A DNA stretch of 64,000 nucleotides from Acanthamoeba castellanii str. Neff. Taxonomy: Eukaryota > Discosea > Longamoebia > Acanthamoebidae. The stretch covers positions 159,099 to 223,098 of the forward strand of contig NW_004457592.1 of assembly GCF_000313135.1 (NCBI RefSeq). The letters run 5' to 3'. Under the pieces are notes generated by a model, which was not told where the DNA came from, made no database searches, and saw only the letters and a list, made by a program, of their open reading frames with translations. The first letter of the stretch is position 1. The number at the start of each line of letters is the position of its first letter. The translations under genes were made by a program, and so were the position numbers. Shown here one piece after another: positions 35,487 through 45,708 of the stretch.

Positions 35487-36129
35487 CCACAACAACAACA
35501 ACCACAAGTACAACAGCATAGAGCCACTTGGGTGTTTTCGAGGGGGGTTAACACGTACGGTCGGTCATGGACTCGGGGTAGCCCACCATGCCGGTGTTGA
35601 AGACGATCTCGCCGGCCACGGGGGCGCGCGCACCAAAGGACTTGCCCCGGAAGAAGGTTCCATCGCTGAGTACGAGGTAGGCCTGTGGGGGAAAAGGAGG
35701 AGGAGGAGGAGGAGGAGGAGAAACGGGGTCAGTGGGCCACAGGATCGTACTAGATACGATACAGTTCCTACACACCACACACTACACCGCAAGGGAGGGA
35801 AACAAGTTTCAAGAAAGTAGGAGTAGGAGTAGGAGTAGTAGTGGTTGTTGTTGTAGTAGTTGTAGTTAACGAGCGGGGTGTTCGTACATCCTCGCGCTCG
35901 ACATCCTCCCGGCGGGTGCTCAAGGCGCGAAGGGGCACGCGACCCACTTCACGCAGGAGCGACGAGGGCGCCAGCGTGCTGCTGCGACCGGCCGCAGCCG
36001 CAGCGGTACGCGCGGCCAAGCGACCCTTACCCACACCAAAGCCTGGCGGAGCCGCAGGAAAAGAAAAGGCCGTCAGTCAGTCAACGCAAGAAAGAGCGAG
36101 TGTAGGAAGGATGTACTCCTAATGCTCAT
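30233..36129 (-). CDS. glutamine-dependent carbamoyl-phosphate synthase, fused small and large subunits, presequence
   Basis: A 13-nt first exon (ATG at 36129) joins in phase to a leader [20 protein letters not shown]…[11 protein letters not shown], Arg-rich and mitochondrial in style. Next come the small-subunit domain ([18 protein letters not shown]…[18 protein letters not shown]) and a class I amidotransferase with catalytic Cys in [16 protein letters not shown] and His/Glu in QFHPEAKGG. Two ATP-grasp synthase halves ([12 protein letters not shown]… and [20 protein letters not shown]) follow, and an MGS-like regulatory domain ends …[10 protein letters not shown]. No dihydroorotase or aspartate transcarbamoylase follows, unlike CAD. 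CPS I of urea-producing animals has lost the Cys; here it is kept, as in fish CPS III. The regulatory domain has FPNHTD, closer to arginine-type LPNNNT than to CAD. Function: carbamoyl phosphate for arginine or pyrimidines. It diverges from argininosuccinate lyase. Confidence 0.93.
33932..33969. repeat. (GAA)n microsatellite
   Basis: About 12 AGA/GAA triplets in a CPS intron; the transcript reads UUC, adjacent to its acceptor or donor. Confidence 0.9.
35439..35513. repeat. (CAA)n microsatellite
   Basis: About 24 CAA triplets with two CCA interruptions in a CPS intron. Confidence 0.9.
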
Positions 36130-36539
36130 GGATGTTTGTAGCTGTGGTCTTCTTCGGTGTGTGTGTGGAGGCTTGTGTTCTACAAGCACGAGTGTAGAGT
36201 AAGAGCAGAAAGTGGACCTCCGGGAGTTGGACCAGAACCCAGCTTGCCCCCCCCCCTGATCCGAACGGGGGCCATGTTCTGGAACTTGGCACCTCCTCGC
36301 AGGGATCGAGGCAGCGCCACGTCGCCGATGGAGGTGGGATCACCTTCCCTTAAGGGTGATGTTCCGCCAAACGCGTGGCGCTGCCCCAATCCCTCACCCC
36401 CTTTTTTTGAAGACCGGTCGTTGGCCTTTGGGGGCGGCAAGACCACGCCAGCCTCCTGCCTTCTTCTCGCTCCCTCGCCCTCCGCACCTCTCACCCACCG
36501 CAGTCTACTTTGTAGATTCGAATTCAATCAATCTTCAAC
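36130..36539. promoter_or_regulatory. divergent promoter, CPS / argininosuccinate lyase
   Basis: 410 bp between the reconstructed CPS ATG (minus) and the ASL ATG (plus). It contains the two-tier inverted repeat at 36301-36394 and C-runs at 36246-36257. A shared regulatory region for two arginine-pathway enzymes is inferred. Confidence 0.5.
36301..36394. repeat. two-tier inverted repeat
   Basis: The outer arms are 36301-36321 and 36374-36394 (21 nt, 19 matching), sharing GGCAGCGCCACG / CGTGGCGCTGCC. Between them an inner arm pair, ATCACC at 36339 and GGTGAT at 36355, surrounds the perfect palindrome CCCTTAAGGG (36347-36356). Confidence 0.85.
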
Positions 36540-38668
36540 ATGCGTCGTGCTACCGCCAGCTGTGTTCGAGCTCTCCCCCGTACCTCCGCCGCCGCATCCG
36601 GTAATTTCCCTCCTCCGCCACTTTTCTGGCCCGGGCTAACGCGCAACCGCTGGCCTCTATGTAACGCCATCGTGCGATGATGATGACGATACTGACGATG
36701 ATGATGATGTTGATACTGATGATGTAGGATTGAGGATGGCGGGAGCCAGGACCCTCCACACGACCCAGCCGGTGGAGATGGATATGGAGAAGAAGTCCAC
36801 CAAGATGTGGGGCGGTCGTTTCTCGAAGGACATCGACAGCAGCATCCTCGCGTGGACCGAGTCGATCACCGTCGACAGCCACCTGGTGGCCGAGGACCTG
36901 TGGGGCTCGATGGCGCACGTGGCCATGCTGGGCAGCCAGGGTATCATCCCGGCCAACAACGCCGCCGCCATCCTTGACACCCTCTACAAGCTCCAGCAGG
37001 ACTGGATCGAGGGCCGCTGGCAGTGGATCCCCTCGCAGGAGGACGTCCACATGAACGCCGAGAAGATGGTCATCGACGCCCTGGGCATGGACGTCGGCGG
37101 TCGCATGCACACCTGCCGCTCGCGTAACGACCAGGTCGTGCTCGACTCGAAGCTCTACGCCAGGCGCCGTCTGCTCGAGCTCCGCAGTCGCGTGGTCGAT
37201 GCCGTCGAGGCCCTGCTCAAGAAGGCCGAGGCCCACAAGGACGACGTGATGGTCTCCTACACCCACGTCCAGCACGCCCAGCCCGTGTCGGTGGCCTACT
37301 GGCTCACCCACTACGCCGGCGTGCTCCTCCGCGACCTCCAGCGCCTGAAGGCCGCCTACGACACCACCGACCAGAACCCCCTGGGCTCGGGCGCCATCGC
37401 GGGCACCTCGTTCCCCATCGACCGCCAGCTCACCACCGACCTCATGGGCTTCCAGGAGGTGCACCTCCACGGCATGGACGCCACCTCCTCGCGCGACTTC
37501 ATGCTCGAGTCCCTCTCCGCCGCCACCATCCTCCAAGTCACCATGTCCCGCCTCGCCGAGGAGTTCATCCTCTGGTCGTCCTACGAGTTCCGCACCCTCA
37601 CCCTCGACGACGGCTTCGCCATGGGTCAGCACACCCCCCCCCCACCCCCCACCCCCACTCTCCGCTCATGCCCAATCACTCGTGTGCTAGCAACTTACCA
37701 ATTCTCACACACGACGACACGCCCCTACAGGCAGCTCGATGATGCCGCAGAAGAAGAACCCCGGCGCGCTCGAGCTTCTGCGCGGCCGCGGTGGCCGCGC
37801 CATTGGTTACCTGACGGCTGCCTGCACCATGATGAAGGGTACGCGCCCACACTGCCAACATGTTGGCCACCACCAGCGGCAGCGGCTAAGGCTTATGGGG
37901 CTGAGCAGCCACAAGCTAACGCTTGCCCCGCTCAGGTCTGCCCAGCGGTTACAACAGGGACTTCCACGAGGACAAGGAGCTCCTCGTGGCCACCATGGAG
38001 CTCATGAACAAGGCCGTCCAGGTGGTGCCCCCTCTGATCAACTCGACCACCATCAACCTGAAGAGGATGGAGGAGCTCAGCTGGGGCAACTTCGCCAACG
38101 CCACCGAGCTCGCCAACTACCTCGTCGCCAAGCACGACGTGCCCTTCCGTCGTGCTCACGACATTGTTGGGTAAGGACAGCCCACCTCATCTTCGTTGTC
38201 GTCGTCATCATCAAGCGTTGGTCGCTTAACTTTTGACGACATTCTCGAGATCGTCACGACTCACGCCTGAAGCTGACCACCACCTCCACCACCGCCACCA
38301 CCAGATCGCTCGTGGGTGATCTCTACCGCAGGAACGAGAACTTCTCCAACACCCAGTTCTGCTTCGAGCACCTCAAGAAGTGGGACATCAAGGCGCCCGA
38401 GAGTGAGGTGCTCGCCGTGCTGAACCCCACGCACGTGATGAAGACCTACACCTCGCTGGGCGCCACCTCGCCCTCGTCGGTCTCGCACATCATCGACACC
38501 TACACCGCCAAGCTCGGCGAACACAGGCACGTGCTGCAGACCGACCAGACCAGGGTCAAGCGCGCGTACGACGCCTCTCGCAGCCTCGCCTCCGAGGCTG
38601 CCAAGGTCGTGCACAACAAGGACGACCTCGTCAAGCTGATCCAGAAGTACAGGCCCACCAGCCACTAA
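36540..38668 (+). CDS. ASL: argininosuccinate lyase, N-terminal presequence
   Basis: It splits argininosuccinate into arginine and fumarate. Exon 1 (36540-36600) encodes [20 protein letters not shown] and joins [19 protein letters not shown], a presequence-like leader absent from cytosolic ASL. The body has [71 protein letters not shown] (substrate loop), [16 protein letters not shown] (catalytic His region), [17 protein letters not shown] and the signature [11 protein letters not shown] rebuilt across an intron. [16 protein letters not shown] and a helical C-terminus ending RPTSH complete it. It is full length with an intact active site. Its introns are short and standard. It converges on the ankyrin gene 296 bp downstream. 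Confidence 0.96.
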
Positions 38669-38964
38669 GACGAACACCCCAACAACAACGACGACGACAA
38701 CAACAACAACAACACGCCCCACGTAGGTTGTTGTGCCAGTTCTTTCACTGCTCGTTTCAGAAGATGATGAAGAAGACACAGTTGTTCGATCGAAACACAG
38801 CATTGCAGTCTGTCCTTTATCTCTTTTCTTTTTGAGTTACAAGCAAGCGACGAAGTGACGCGACGAGCAGCGGTAGGCGGCTCCCTTGAAGGGGGGGGGG
38901 CAGGAGCGAATATTGTACACGAATGTCGCACCAGCTCGCGCCACGCCGAACTCGCTCCATTGGT

Positions 38965-39998
38965 CTAGTCGTCGAAGTCGCCCTCATCGGCCAACATGTC
39001 CTTGTCGACCTCGATCACTGCATGACGACGACGATGGATAATAATTAGACCACACGAGTCATGAGAGCTCGGCCAAAAGAAGGTAGTGGTCGCTTTTTCG
39101 GGCGATCAGGGGCATGATCATGCGCCGCCATCACACACATGTTCGCCGGAGAAGGCGTGCAACGCACCGGGAACAGACGTGGTGCGAGCCTTCTTCATGA
39201 TGTCCTTCACTTCCTTGGTCTTGGCCATCCTCTCTGGCGTCTTCCTTTCCCTGTTCTCCGTCTTGGGATTGGCGCCGTGCTCCTGGATTGATCGATGGGT
39301 CGAAGAGAGTCATCAGTTGGTGAGCGCGCGAGTTCCGCCCATGTGCGATCACACGCCGCCCTCGAGCTGGCGTGATCGCAACTCGCAGACCTTCGAAAGA
39401 GGGAGAGAGAGAGAGAGAGAGCGAGCGAGAGAGCCATGATAAACGCAAGAACGCGAGAAGGAGGAGGCGTGCATACGATGAGAGCCTTGATGCAGGGGAT
39501 GGACGTCTTGGCCACGGCCTTGTGCAGGGGCGTGTCACCGGCGTTGTTCTGCTTGTTGGCGTCGGCTCCGGCCTCGAGGAGGAGCTCCAAGGTTTCTTCA
39601 TACATCCGAACAAGAAAGAAAGTTTAGGCCACGCCGGCCACATCCACAAGAGAAGAACAAATTAAAACAGAAATTGGTGGCGAGCGACAGAGCAAAAATG
39701 GGCCAAATCAATGGCGGCAAGCGGGAGTTACCGGGGTGGTCGTGATGCGCCGAGTAGTGCAGGGCCGTGTTGCCGAGGCCGTCGGTGGCGTTGAGATTGA
39801 GGCCCTTCTGCTCCTTCACGAGCTGGCTGAGAAGCGACGTGTTGCCCCTCTGTGCCGCTGCCCTAAGTTGCGCTTCTACTCGGCAACAACGACAGAGAGA
39901 TGAGCCAAGTAGAACAGAAAAGTGTAGGGGGGGGGCAAAGGCCGCAGTAACCGAGCGATTTTGCTCTGCCGACCCTGCCACGTACCGTATTCGGCCAT
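38965..39998 (-). CDS. small ankyrin-repeat protein
   Basis: Exon 1 is only MAEY plus one base (ATG 39998) and joins VEAQLRAAAQRGNTSLLSQL. At least three ankyrin units follow: GLNLNATDGLGNTALHYSAHH, ETLELLLEAGADANKQNNAGDTPLHKAVAKT (two joined exons) and HGANPKTENREGKTPERMAK. The last exon encodes VIEVDKDMLADEGDFDD, with the stop at 38965-38967. About 150 residues, no other domain; a soluble adaptor. It is similar in size and acidic tail to small eukaryotic ankyrin adaptors, but orthology cannot be assigned. Its start is 273 bp from the divergent PHD gene. Confidence 0.8.
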
Positions 39999-40271
39999 CT
40001 GTAGCGGTTGGTCTTGTGTTCGCTGCCCTCGGCGTCTCGCTCCTGCAAGATTTGGTTGTCGATGTGTTGTTGGGCTCCCCTCATACACCGACCAAAATGA
40101 ATTTTCACTCTAAGAAGGCAGATGACGTGGCAAGACTTTGTGTCGACGAGCAGAGAAAGAAGGTCCCACCCGCCTCCCCCCCAAATCCAATCCAGCAAAC
40201 AGCACAGACGTTGGTGGCCAACGTTGAAGAGACGCGGTGCTGCCCACGGGACTGCCCTCATCAGTCTCGAG
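39999..40271. promoter_or_regulatory. divergent start region, ankyrin / PHD-SPOC
   Basis: 273 bp between opposite ATGs. An alternative upstream start for the PHD gene (ATG at 40097, then open only in another frame) was not used. No factor site is recognised. Confidence 0.35.
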
Positions 40272-43200
40272 ATGAAGAGAGGGGGTCCTACGAAAGCTCA
40301 AATTAGCGAGGAAGGAGGGGAGAGCCGAACAACGCGCTCATCAGCATTGGCTGCTGCACGAGATGAGCAGCCCGGCAGGCCGACCACGCGTGGCAGCACT
40401 CGAGAGGGCAGGACCCAGGCCTACTGTATTTGTAGAAAATCGCACGAGAATGGCTTCATGATCGCGTGCGATGAATGCGACGAGTGGTTTCACGGCAAAT
40501 GCGTCAACATCTCGGCAGCACAGGGGCGTCGAATGGAGAAGTACGTGTGCCCCTTCTGCTCTGAGCGGCGGCGCAAGAGGGGCAGCGCCGCTGGGGCACC
40601 ACCGACGCGGCTGCAGCAGCGAATCAACGACGACGATCAGGACTACGAGGACGCAGCCGACTCGCAGGGCGACGACGAGCCTCTCTTCTCCGACGACGAC
40701 AGCGACGAGTGGAACGAGGACGAGGCCTACGTCAGGACCCCCTGGTACGACCCCGACACCGACCAGGTCGACCACGACGAGTGGGAGGCCGCCCTGCAGC
40801 AGCGGCGGCGGCGGCAGCAGCGAGCAGACGACGACGACGGCGAAGGCGACGAGGGCGAAGGGGAGGAAGAGGCGAAGGACGACGAAGCGGTGCAGCAGGA
40901 GCAGCCGCAACACGGCGGCAGCGGCGCCGCGGACGAAGAGGACCAGGAGTACCAGCCTGCCCGCAAGCGACGAGCCAGCAACGGCGCACTGCCCCCACGA
41001 GAAGGTGCGTGCCGTGCCGTGCGTGTCGTGCGTGTCGTGCGGTGTTAGCCAAAAGGATCCATTCCAACCGACCTACGTGGTGCGCGGTGCGTGGTGCGTG
41101 GGCACAGGCAATGGGGTGAAGCGAAAACGGATATACCGGGGCGACGACGACGAGGAGGACGACGATGAGAGGCGCGAGGAGGAGGAGGAGGAGGAGACCA
41201 CGGACGGTGCCCCGGGCAATCGCTACCGGGGCTGCGACGAGACGACGAGAGCAGTGCGAGAGCGCGTGGTGGCCTCCCTCGCAGAGGCCCTCTCCATGGT
41301 AACTATCTTTCCCTCATCCACCCACGTCCACCGTCCCTCTATCATTCGGCGTCGGCTGCCCAGAAGCTTGCGCGCTCGCATGGATCCAAATACGCGTGTG
41401 CGCGCATACACTGATCGATGTACTGTGCGTGTGCGCGTATGTGGCAGCCACGGCCGGCGACGGCGGAGAACGAGAGGTCGGTCGTGGATGCGGCGGCGGT
41501 GCAGGCGCTGGCCGAAGGAATCGAAACGGAGATGTGGCGCATGTTCGAGCTGCAGACCAGCTCCGCCTACAAGGCCAAGTTCCGCACCCTCCTCTTCAAC
41601 CTCAAGGACGAGCGCAACCAGGTACGGCCATCACCCCCAGCAGCCACGCTTGCACTCCTCCTACCCTTGGTCGAACGCCGCATGCGCTGCCATTGCTGAT
41701 CGCGCGGGGTTGAAGTGTCGCTTATGGATTTTTCTTATCCACAATTTAATTTACCCCCCCCCCTATGCCACCGTCACACAGGAGCTGCGGGAGAGCGTAC
41801 TGTCGGGGGAGATGGCGCCGGCGGAGCTGTGCAAGAAGACCTCCAAGGAGCTGGCGCCCACCGAGCTCGCCGAGTGGCGCAAGCAGCGCGCCGAGAAGTA
41901 CTTCCACGAAAACGTCGTACGCTTTACTCACCTCCCCCCCCCTCATTCTCGTTGGCTGACGTCGTGCATGGGTGTGTGGTGTGTACGCGCACACGCAGAT
42001 GATCACGGAGGAGCCCGGACCGATCGTGAAGAAGACACACAAGGGCGAGGAGATCCTGAACGCCGGCGTTCCCGCCTCTCCGCTCGCCCTGGAGGCGCCG
42101 ACGCCCGCCCACGCTGCCGCGCCGTTGTTTTCTCCCCTTCTCTCCGCCGTCGCAGCAGCAGCGGCCGGCAACACTGCGCCTTCGGCCTCCCCATCGGGCG
42201 ACGCGCCGCCGGTGCCGCAAGCGCGCAAGAGAGCGCGCCTGTCGCCCACGCGACCGACCGGCGTGCGGTCGGCGCGAGAAGAGAACGGGAATCGGGAGGA
42301 CGACAACCGAATGGACGAGGGAATCGGCGCAGCGAGTTACGGCGGCCACGAAGGCGAAGACGAGGAGCCCATGATCGACATCAACGTCGACGTCAGCGGA
42401 CCCCTCAACGAAGTGGACATGCTTGCCAGTGCCACCGCCAGCAGCCTACATTCGCCCGTTGCCGCCTCTTCTTCATCCTCCTCATCATCGTCGTCATCAT
42501 CTTCTTCTTTCATCGGCTCTGCCTCTCGTGTACATGAAACCGGCGCCTCCGCAGTCTCTTCCTCTTCCGTCTCACATCCTTCCTCCTCTGCGTCTTCCCT
42601 CTCCGGCGTGGCCTCTCCGCTACGGCCAGCGCCACCCGCTAAAGCCGCCCAGCCACCCAAGGAGCACGTGCCCGGTACGCCGCTTCTTACGCACACGACA
42701 CACACTGGCTCGGCCGCACCAGGTGGTGTCGGTGTCGCTCGCTCACATGTGATGTGCGGTGCCCTTATTGTTGTTGCTTCTGCAGGCGGCCCCATCTGGC
42801 GAGGCTCCTTGGTGAAAGCAAACATGGAGAAGTGTGACGTGCTCGCCCACCATCTGGCCGGACCGCACACAGCGTACGCCATCCCCAGCAGCACCACCAG
42901 CAACAGCGTACCACCTTCGTGTGCGCGAGGTGGTCAACGCGAGCGTGTTGTGCCGGTCAGCCGACTGATTCAGCCCCATTCTCCCCTCTTCCCCCGCCGC
43001 CTCTCCTCGTGCAGTTCCATGCAGCACCTGCTGCCGGAGGAGCTGCAGGTGCAAGGCCGCGTGAACCTCTCCAAGCTGTCCAAATACGTCGCCGGCCTCT
43101 CGGCTGGGTCGCGCCACAGGACCCTCTCCCTCTTCGTACGCCCCCCCCCCAATTTTTCAATCACCTCTATTCCCAAACGCGACACAGCACACAGCGACGA

Positions 43201-43553
43201 GTGTCTGCCAGTGACCGACTCGTTTCCTCTTGTTCTGGCGGGGTGTAGGTGCTGGAGCCGGCCGATGAGGCGTCGTCTGTGGCCTACATCGCCATGCTCC
43301 ACTATTTTGGAACCAAGAGTCGAGCAGGCGTGGTCATCAACCTGCCGGGCACGGTCAAGGTGCGTTTGTTGTAGTTGTCTTTTGTGTCTTCTTGCTGCCG
43401 ACTGGCCGGCTGATCGTGTTGGGGGATGAGCAGGAGATGTACGTGGTGCCCATCACGTCGGACGATGTGCACTTCCGGGACATGCTGCGCCTGGAGCAGG
43501 ACAAGCTCCTCATGGTGGTGGTGACAGACAAAGACTTCGTCCAAAGGCCATGA
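40272..43553 (+). CDS. PHD - TFIIS central domain - SPOC protein (PHF3/DIDO/Bye1-like)
   Basis: The start MKRGGPTKAQISEEGGESRT leads to a PHD finger with the full Cys4-His-Cys3 set: YCICRKSHENGFMIACDECD, EWFHGKCVNIS…YVCPFCSERR. An acidic, Gln-rich linker follows (40620-40980, 41130-41210). The TFIIS M domain is VRERVVASLAEALSM, AAVQALAEGIETEMWRMFEL, KAKFRTLLFNLKDERNQ and MAPAELCKKTSKELAPTELAEWRKQRAEKY (two pieces). A long Ser/Ala/Pro region leads to a SPOC domain: GGPIWRGSLVKANMEKCDVL, SLFVLEPADEASSVAYIAML, FGTKSRAGVVINLPG, ending VVTDKDFVQRP. This order marks Bye1/PHF3/DIDO1 proteins, which bind H3K4me3 through PHD, Pol II through TFS2M and the phosphorylated CTD through SPOC to control elongation. 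Confidence 0.9.
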
Positions 43554-44126
43554 GGAGGCCGCCAGCAAGTCTCTTTCACGGGTTCGCCCAGGTTTTGCTA
43601 TCTTTTATACATACACCTTGAGACAGAACACAACATTTGGCGCCTTGCTGTGTGGGTGAAACCCAGGGCAAGCTGCCAGAGTGATGGGGTTGGGCTGGTA
43701 TATTTGATTACAATCGGAGAGAACATGTTATTTTGGTGCGCAAACTCAACGAAATGTGGCCCACAAATAGAGGACATGGAAGAGAAAAGTCAACGAGAAT
43801 GACCCCCCCCACATTTTCGGGAGTTTCTCGGAGTGGTTTCAAGTTTTGGGTCAGTCGCGTTGCTCGTGCCCACACAAAAGAAACAAAAGAAGAGAACAGG
43901 CGTTTCCCTTCCCACAGAAACCCCGCCCCCTTCCCGTGTCGTTCGCCGGTGGGGGAAGTCGCCTTTTCTTTCTTCTTCTCTTGCTGCCCTCCGTGCCCGA
44001 CCCCTCGCGTCTCCTTGTTGCACGACCGCAAGCCCACCCGACAGCGCTTGCAGCGACATCGGCACTCGTCGATCTTCTTCCTCTACGGGGCCACCGATTG
44101 CGCAATCGGTCCTTCCTCCGCGATTG
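43554..44126. other. intergenic, PHD-SPOC to cytochrome b5-like
   Basis: 573 bp. It is A/T-richer at 43590-43800, with CTTTTATACATACACC just past the stop, and holds the 3' UTR of the PHD gene and the promoter of the next gene. No RNA gene, repeat family or extra ORF with coding character is seen. Confidence 0.4.
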
Positions 44127-44531
44127 ATGTACGCACGAGCTCTGGTCATGGTCGACTCTGACCCGCTCTCCCCGTCGCCTCCTCTGCCCACGGATGCGTC
44201 GATGACCTCTCCCCTCTCGATCAATCTCGCCTCGAACATGGATGGCCCCGCCAAGAAGACACCAGCCCCACTACGCAAGCGGGTCTTCTCCAAGGAGGAG
44301 GTGGCAACCCACAACTCGGAGGAGTCCTGCTGGCTCATTGTGGGGAACGACGTGTACGATGTCACGGCCTTCCTCGCCCTCCATCCTGCCGGTGCCAAGC
44401 CCCTCCTACGACGAGCGGGAGGCGATGCTACGCGCGACTTCTCCTTCCACTCTAGGACCGCCCAGAATAGCTGGCGACAATACAAGATCGGCGTACTCGA
44501 AGGCTCTGAATCCTTCTGCCTCCTCATGTGA
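44127..44531 (+). CDS. cytochrome b5-like heme-binding domain protein
   Basis: A single-exon ORF of 134 residues. After a Ser/Pro-rich N-terminus (MYARALVMVDSDPLSPSPPL; an internal start MVDSDPL at 44148 is also possible) comes the b5 fold: RVFSKEEVATHNSEESCWLI, VGNDVYDVTAFLALHPAGAK, LLRRAGGDATRDFSFHS and WRQYKIGVLEG. The first heme ligand sits in HPAG rather than the usual HPGG. The second is the His of FHS. No membrane anchor is present, so it is probably a soluble electron-transfer module or a partner for a separate oxidase or desaturase. It is the only clear intronless gene in the window. Confidence 0.85.
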   Translation: MYARALVMVDSDPLSPSPPLPTDASMTSPLSINLASNMDGPAKKTPAPLRKRVFSKEEVATHNSEESCWLIVGNDVYDVTAFLALHPAGAKPLLRRAGGDATRDFSFHSRTAQNSWRQYKIGVLEGSESFCLLM

Positions 44532-44946
44532 GCGGCACCATCGGACGACTGAACTCTTGCATCGACCAACGAAAACGAAGCCACTTCACCCGCCTACTAC
44601 TACTGGGTTTGAGACGCCATCTCCGCCGAGCGACGCCACAAGAGAGGCCTCTGCGCTCGTGTTCTCGGCCAGACGGCCAGACGCAGCGCCCATCGACGGC
44701 CAGCACAGGCAGGCCTCCACTCGAGCAGCCAACGCGTGGGTCGTGCATCACGGGCACGGGGCGAGGCTGCAGCAGGACACGACCGCCGGGCGTGGTGTTG
44801 TGGGGTGGCGCCCCTTGGGGTGGCGTGCGCATAAAACTGTGCCTCAGCCTGTCCCTCCCTACTCAATCTGCTGATCGCCAAACAAAGAAAATACGCCGTT
44901 TGCGCAATAAAAAATAAAATAAACAATACAAAGATAAAAACAAAAG
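44532..44946. other. intergenic, b5-like to VIT/CCC1-like
   Basis: 415 bp. The first 340 bases are GC-rich. The last 60 are A/T-rich (AATAAAAAATAAAATAAACA), either the b5 poly(A) region or the promoter of the transporter. Nothing else is recognised. Confidence 0.35.
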
Positions 44947-45674
44947 ATGAGCAGCAGTGCGGGGACAATGAGGCGGCCCAAGATGGAGGTGGCCCGTGCG
45001 GCCTTCGCCCAGAACAACAGGGAAGAGTCGCGCCTGGTCCACTCGACTGGGAGTGCCCCCACCATATGCGAGCGTGGCCACAAAAGGTGCCCCGCATCGA
45101 CATCGCCCTCAATTCGCAGGTCCCTGACCCGATTTTCTTCTGGTGTGGTCGTGGTCGACGTGGCAGCCACGCGTTTCCCACCGAGTTGCGCAAGTTTGTG
45201 GAGGTGGCCGTCAAGGGCGGCAACCAAGGTACGGACCCGCCCTGCGTTGGGCGAGGACCCGCCTCCCATGACCCGCACTTGCGCGAAGAACCACCCCTCG
45301 GGCAAGCACGCGCGCCTGACGCCGGCCCATTTCTACCGAACATTTTTATATCTGTGGTGCTGCGGTGCTGCTTGTGCTGCACCACACGACCCACGCATGC
45401 GTATGTGTGCGCGCGCGTGCGTGCGTGCGTGCGTGCGCAAGGGGTGATATTCTGCTGCGTGCTGGCCACCGGGCTGGAGGCGCTGGGTGCTCCGGACGTC
45501 GGCCCTCAGTTTGCGCTGCCCTTCTGCCTCCTCACCCTCCTGGGCCTCGCCATCACGCTCGGCTTTCTCGACTGTACAGCCTCCCACCCGCTACGTCGGC
45601 TCCTTCTGCTCTCTGCATAGTACGGCCCACCACCGACGTCTGAACACCGCGTGTCGTGTGTGTCCTGTGTCTGT

Positions 45675-45708
<34 letters not shown>

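Noticed and set aside
36220..36400. Possible tRNA-like fold in the CPS/ASL promoter
   Set aside because: No GGTTCGAATCC-type T arm or A box in the right spacing; the pairing is explained by a simple inverted repeat.
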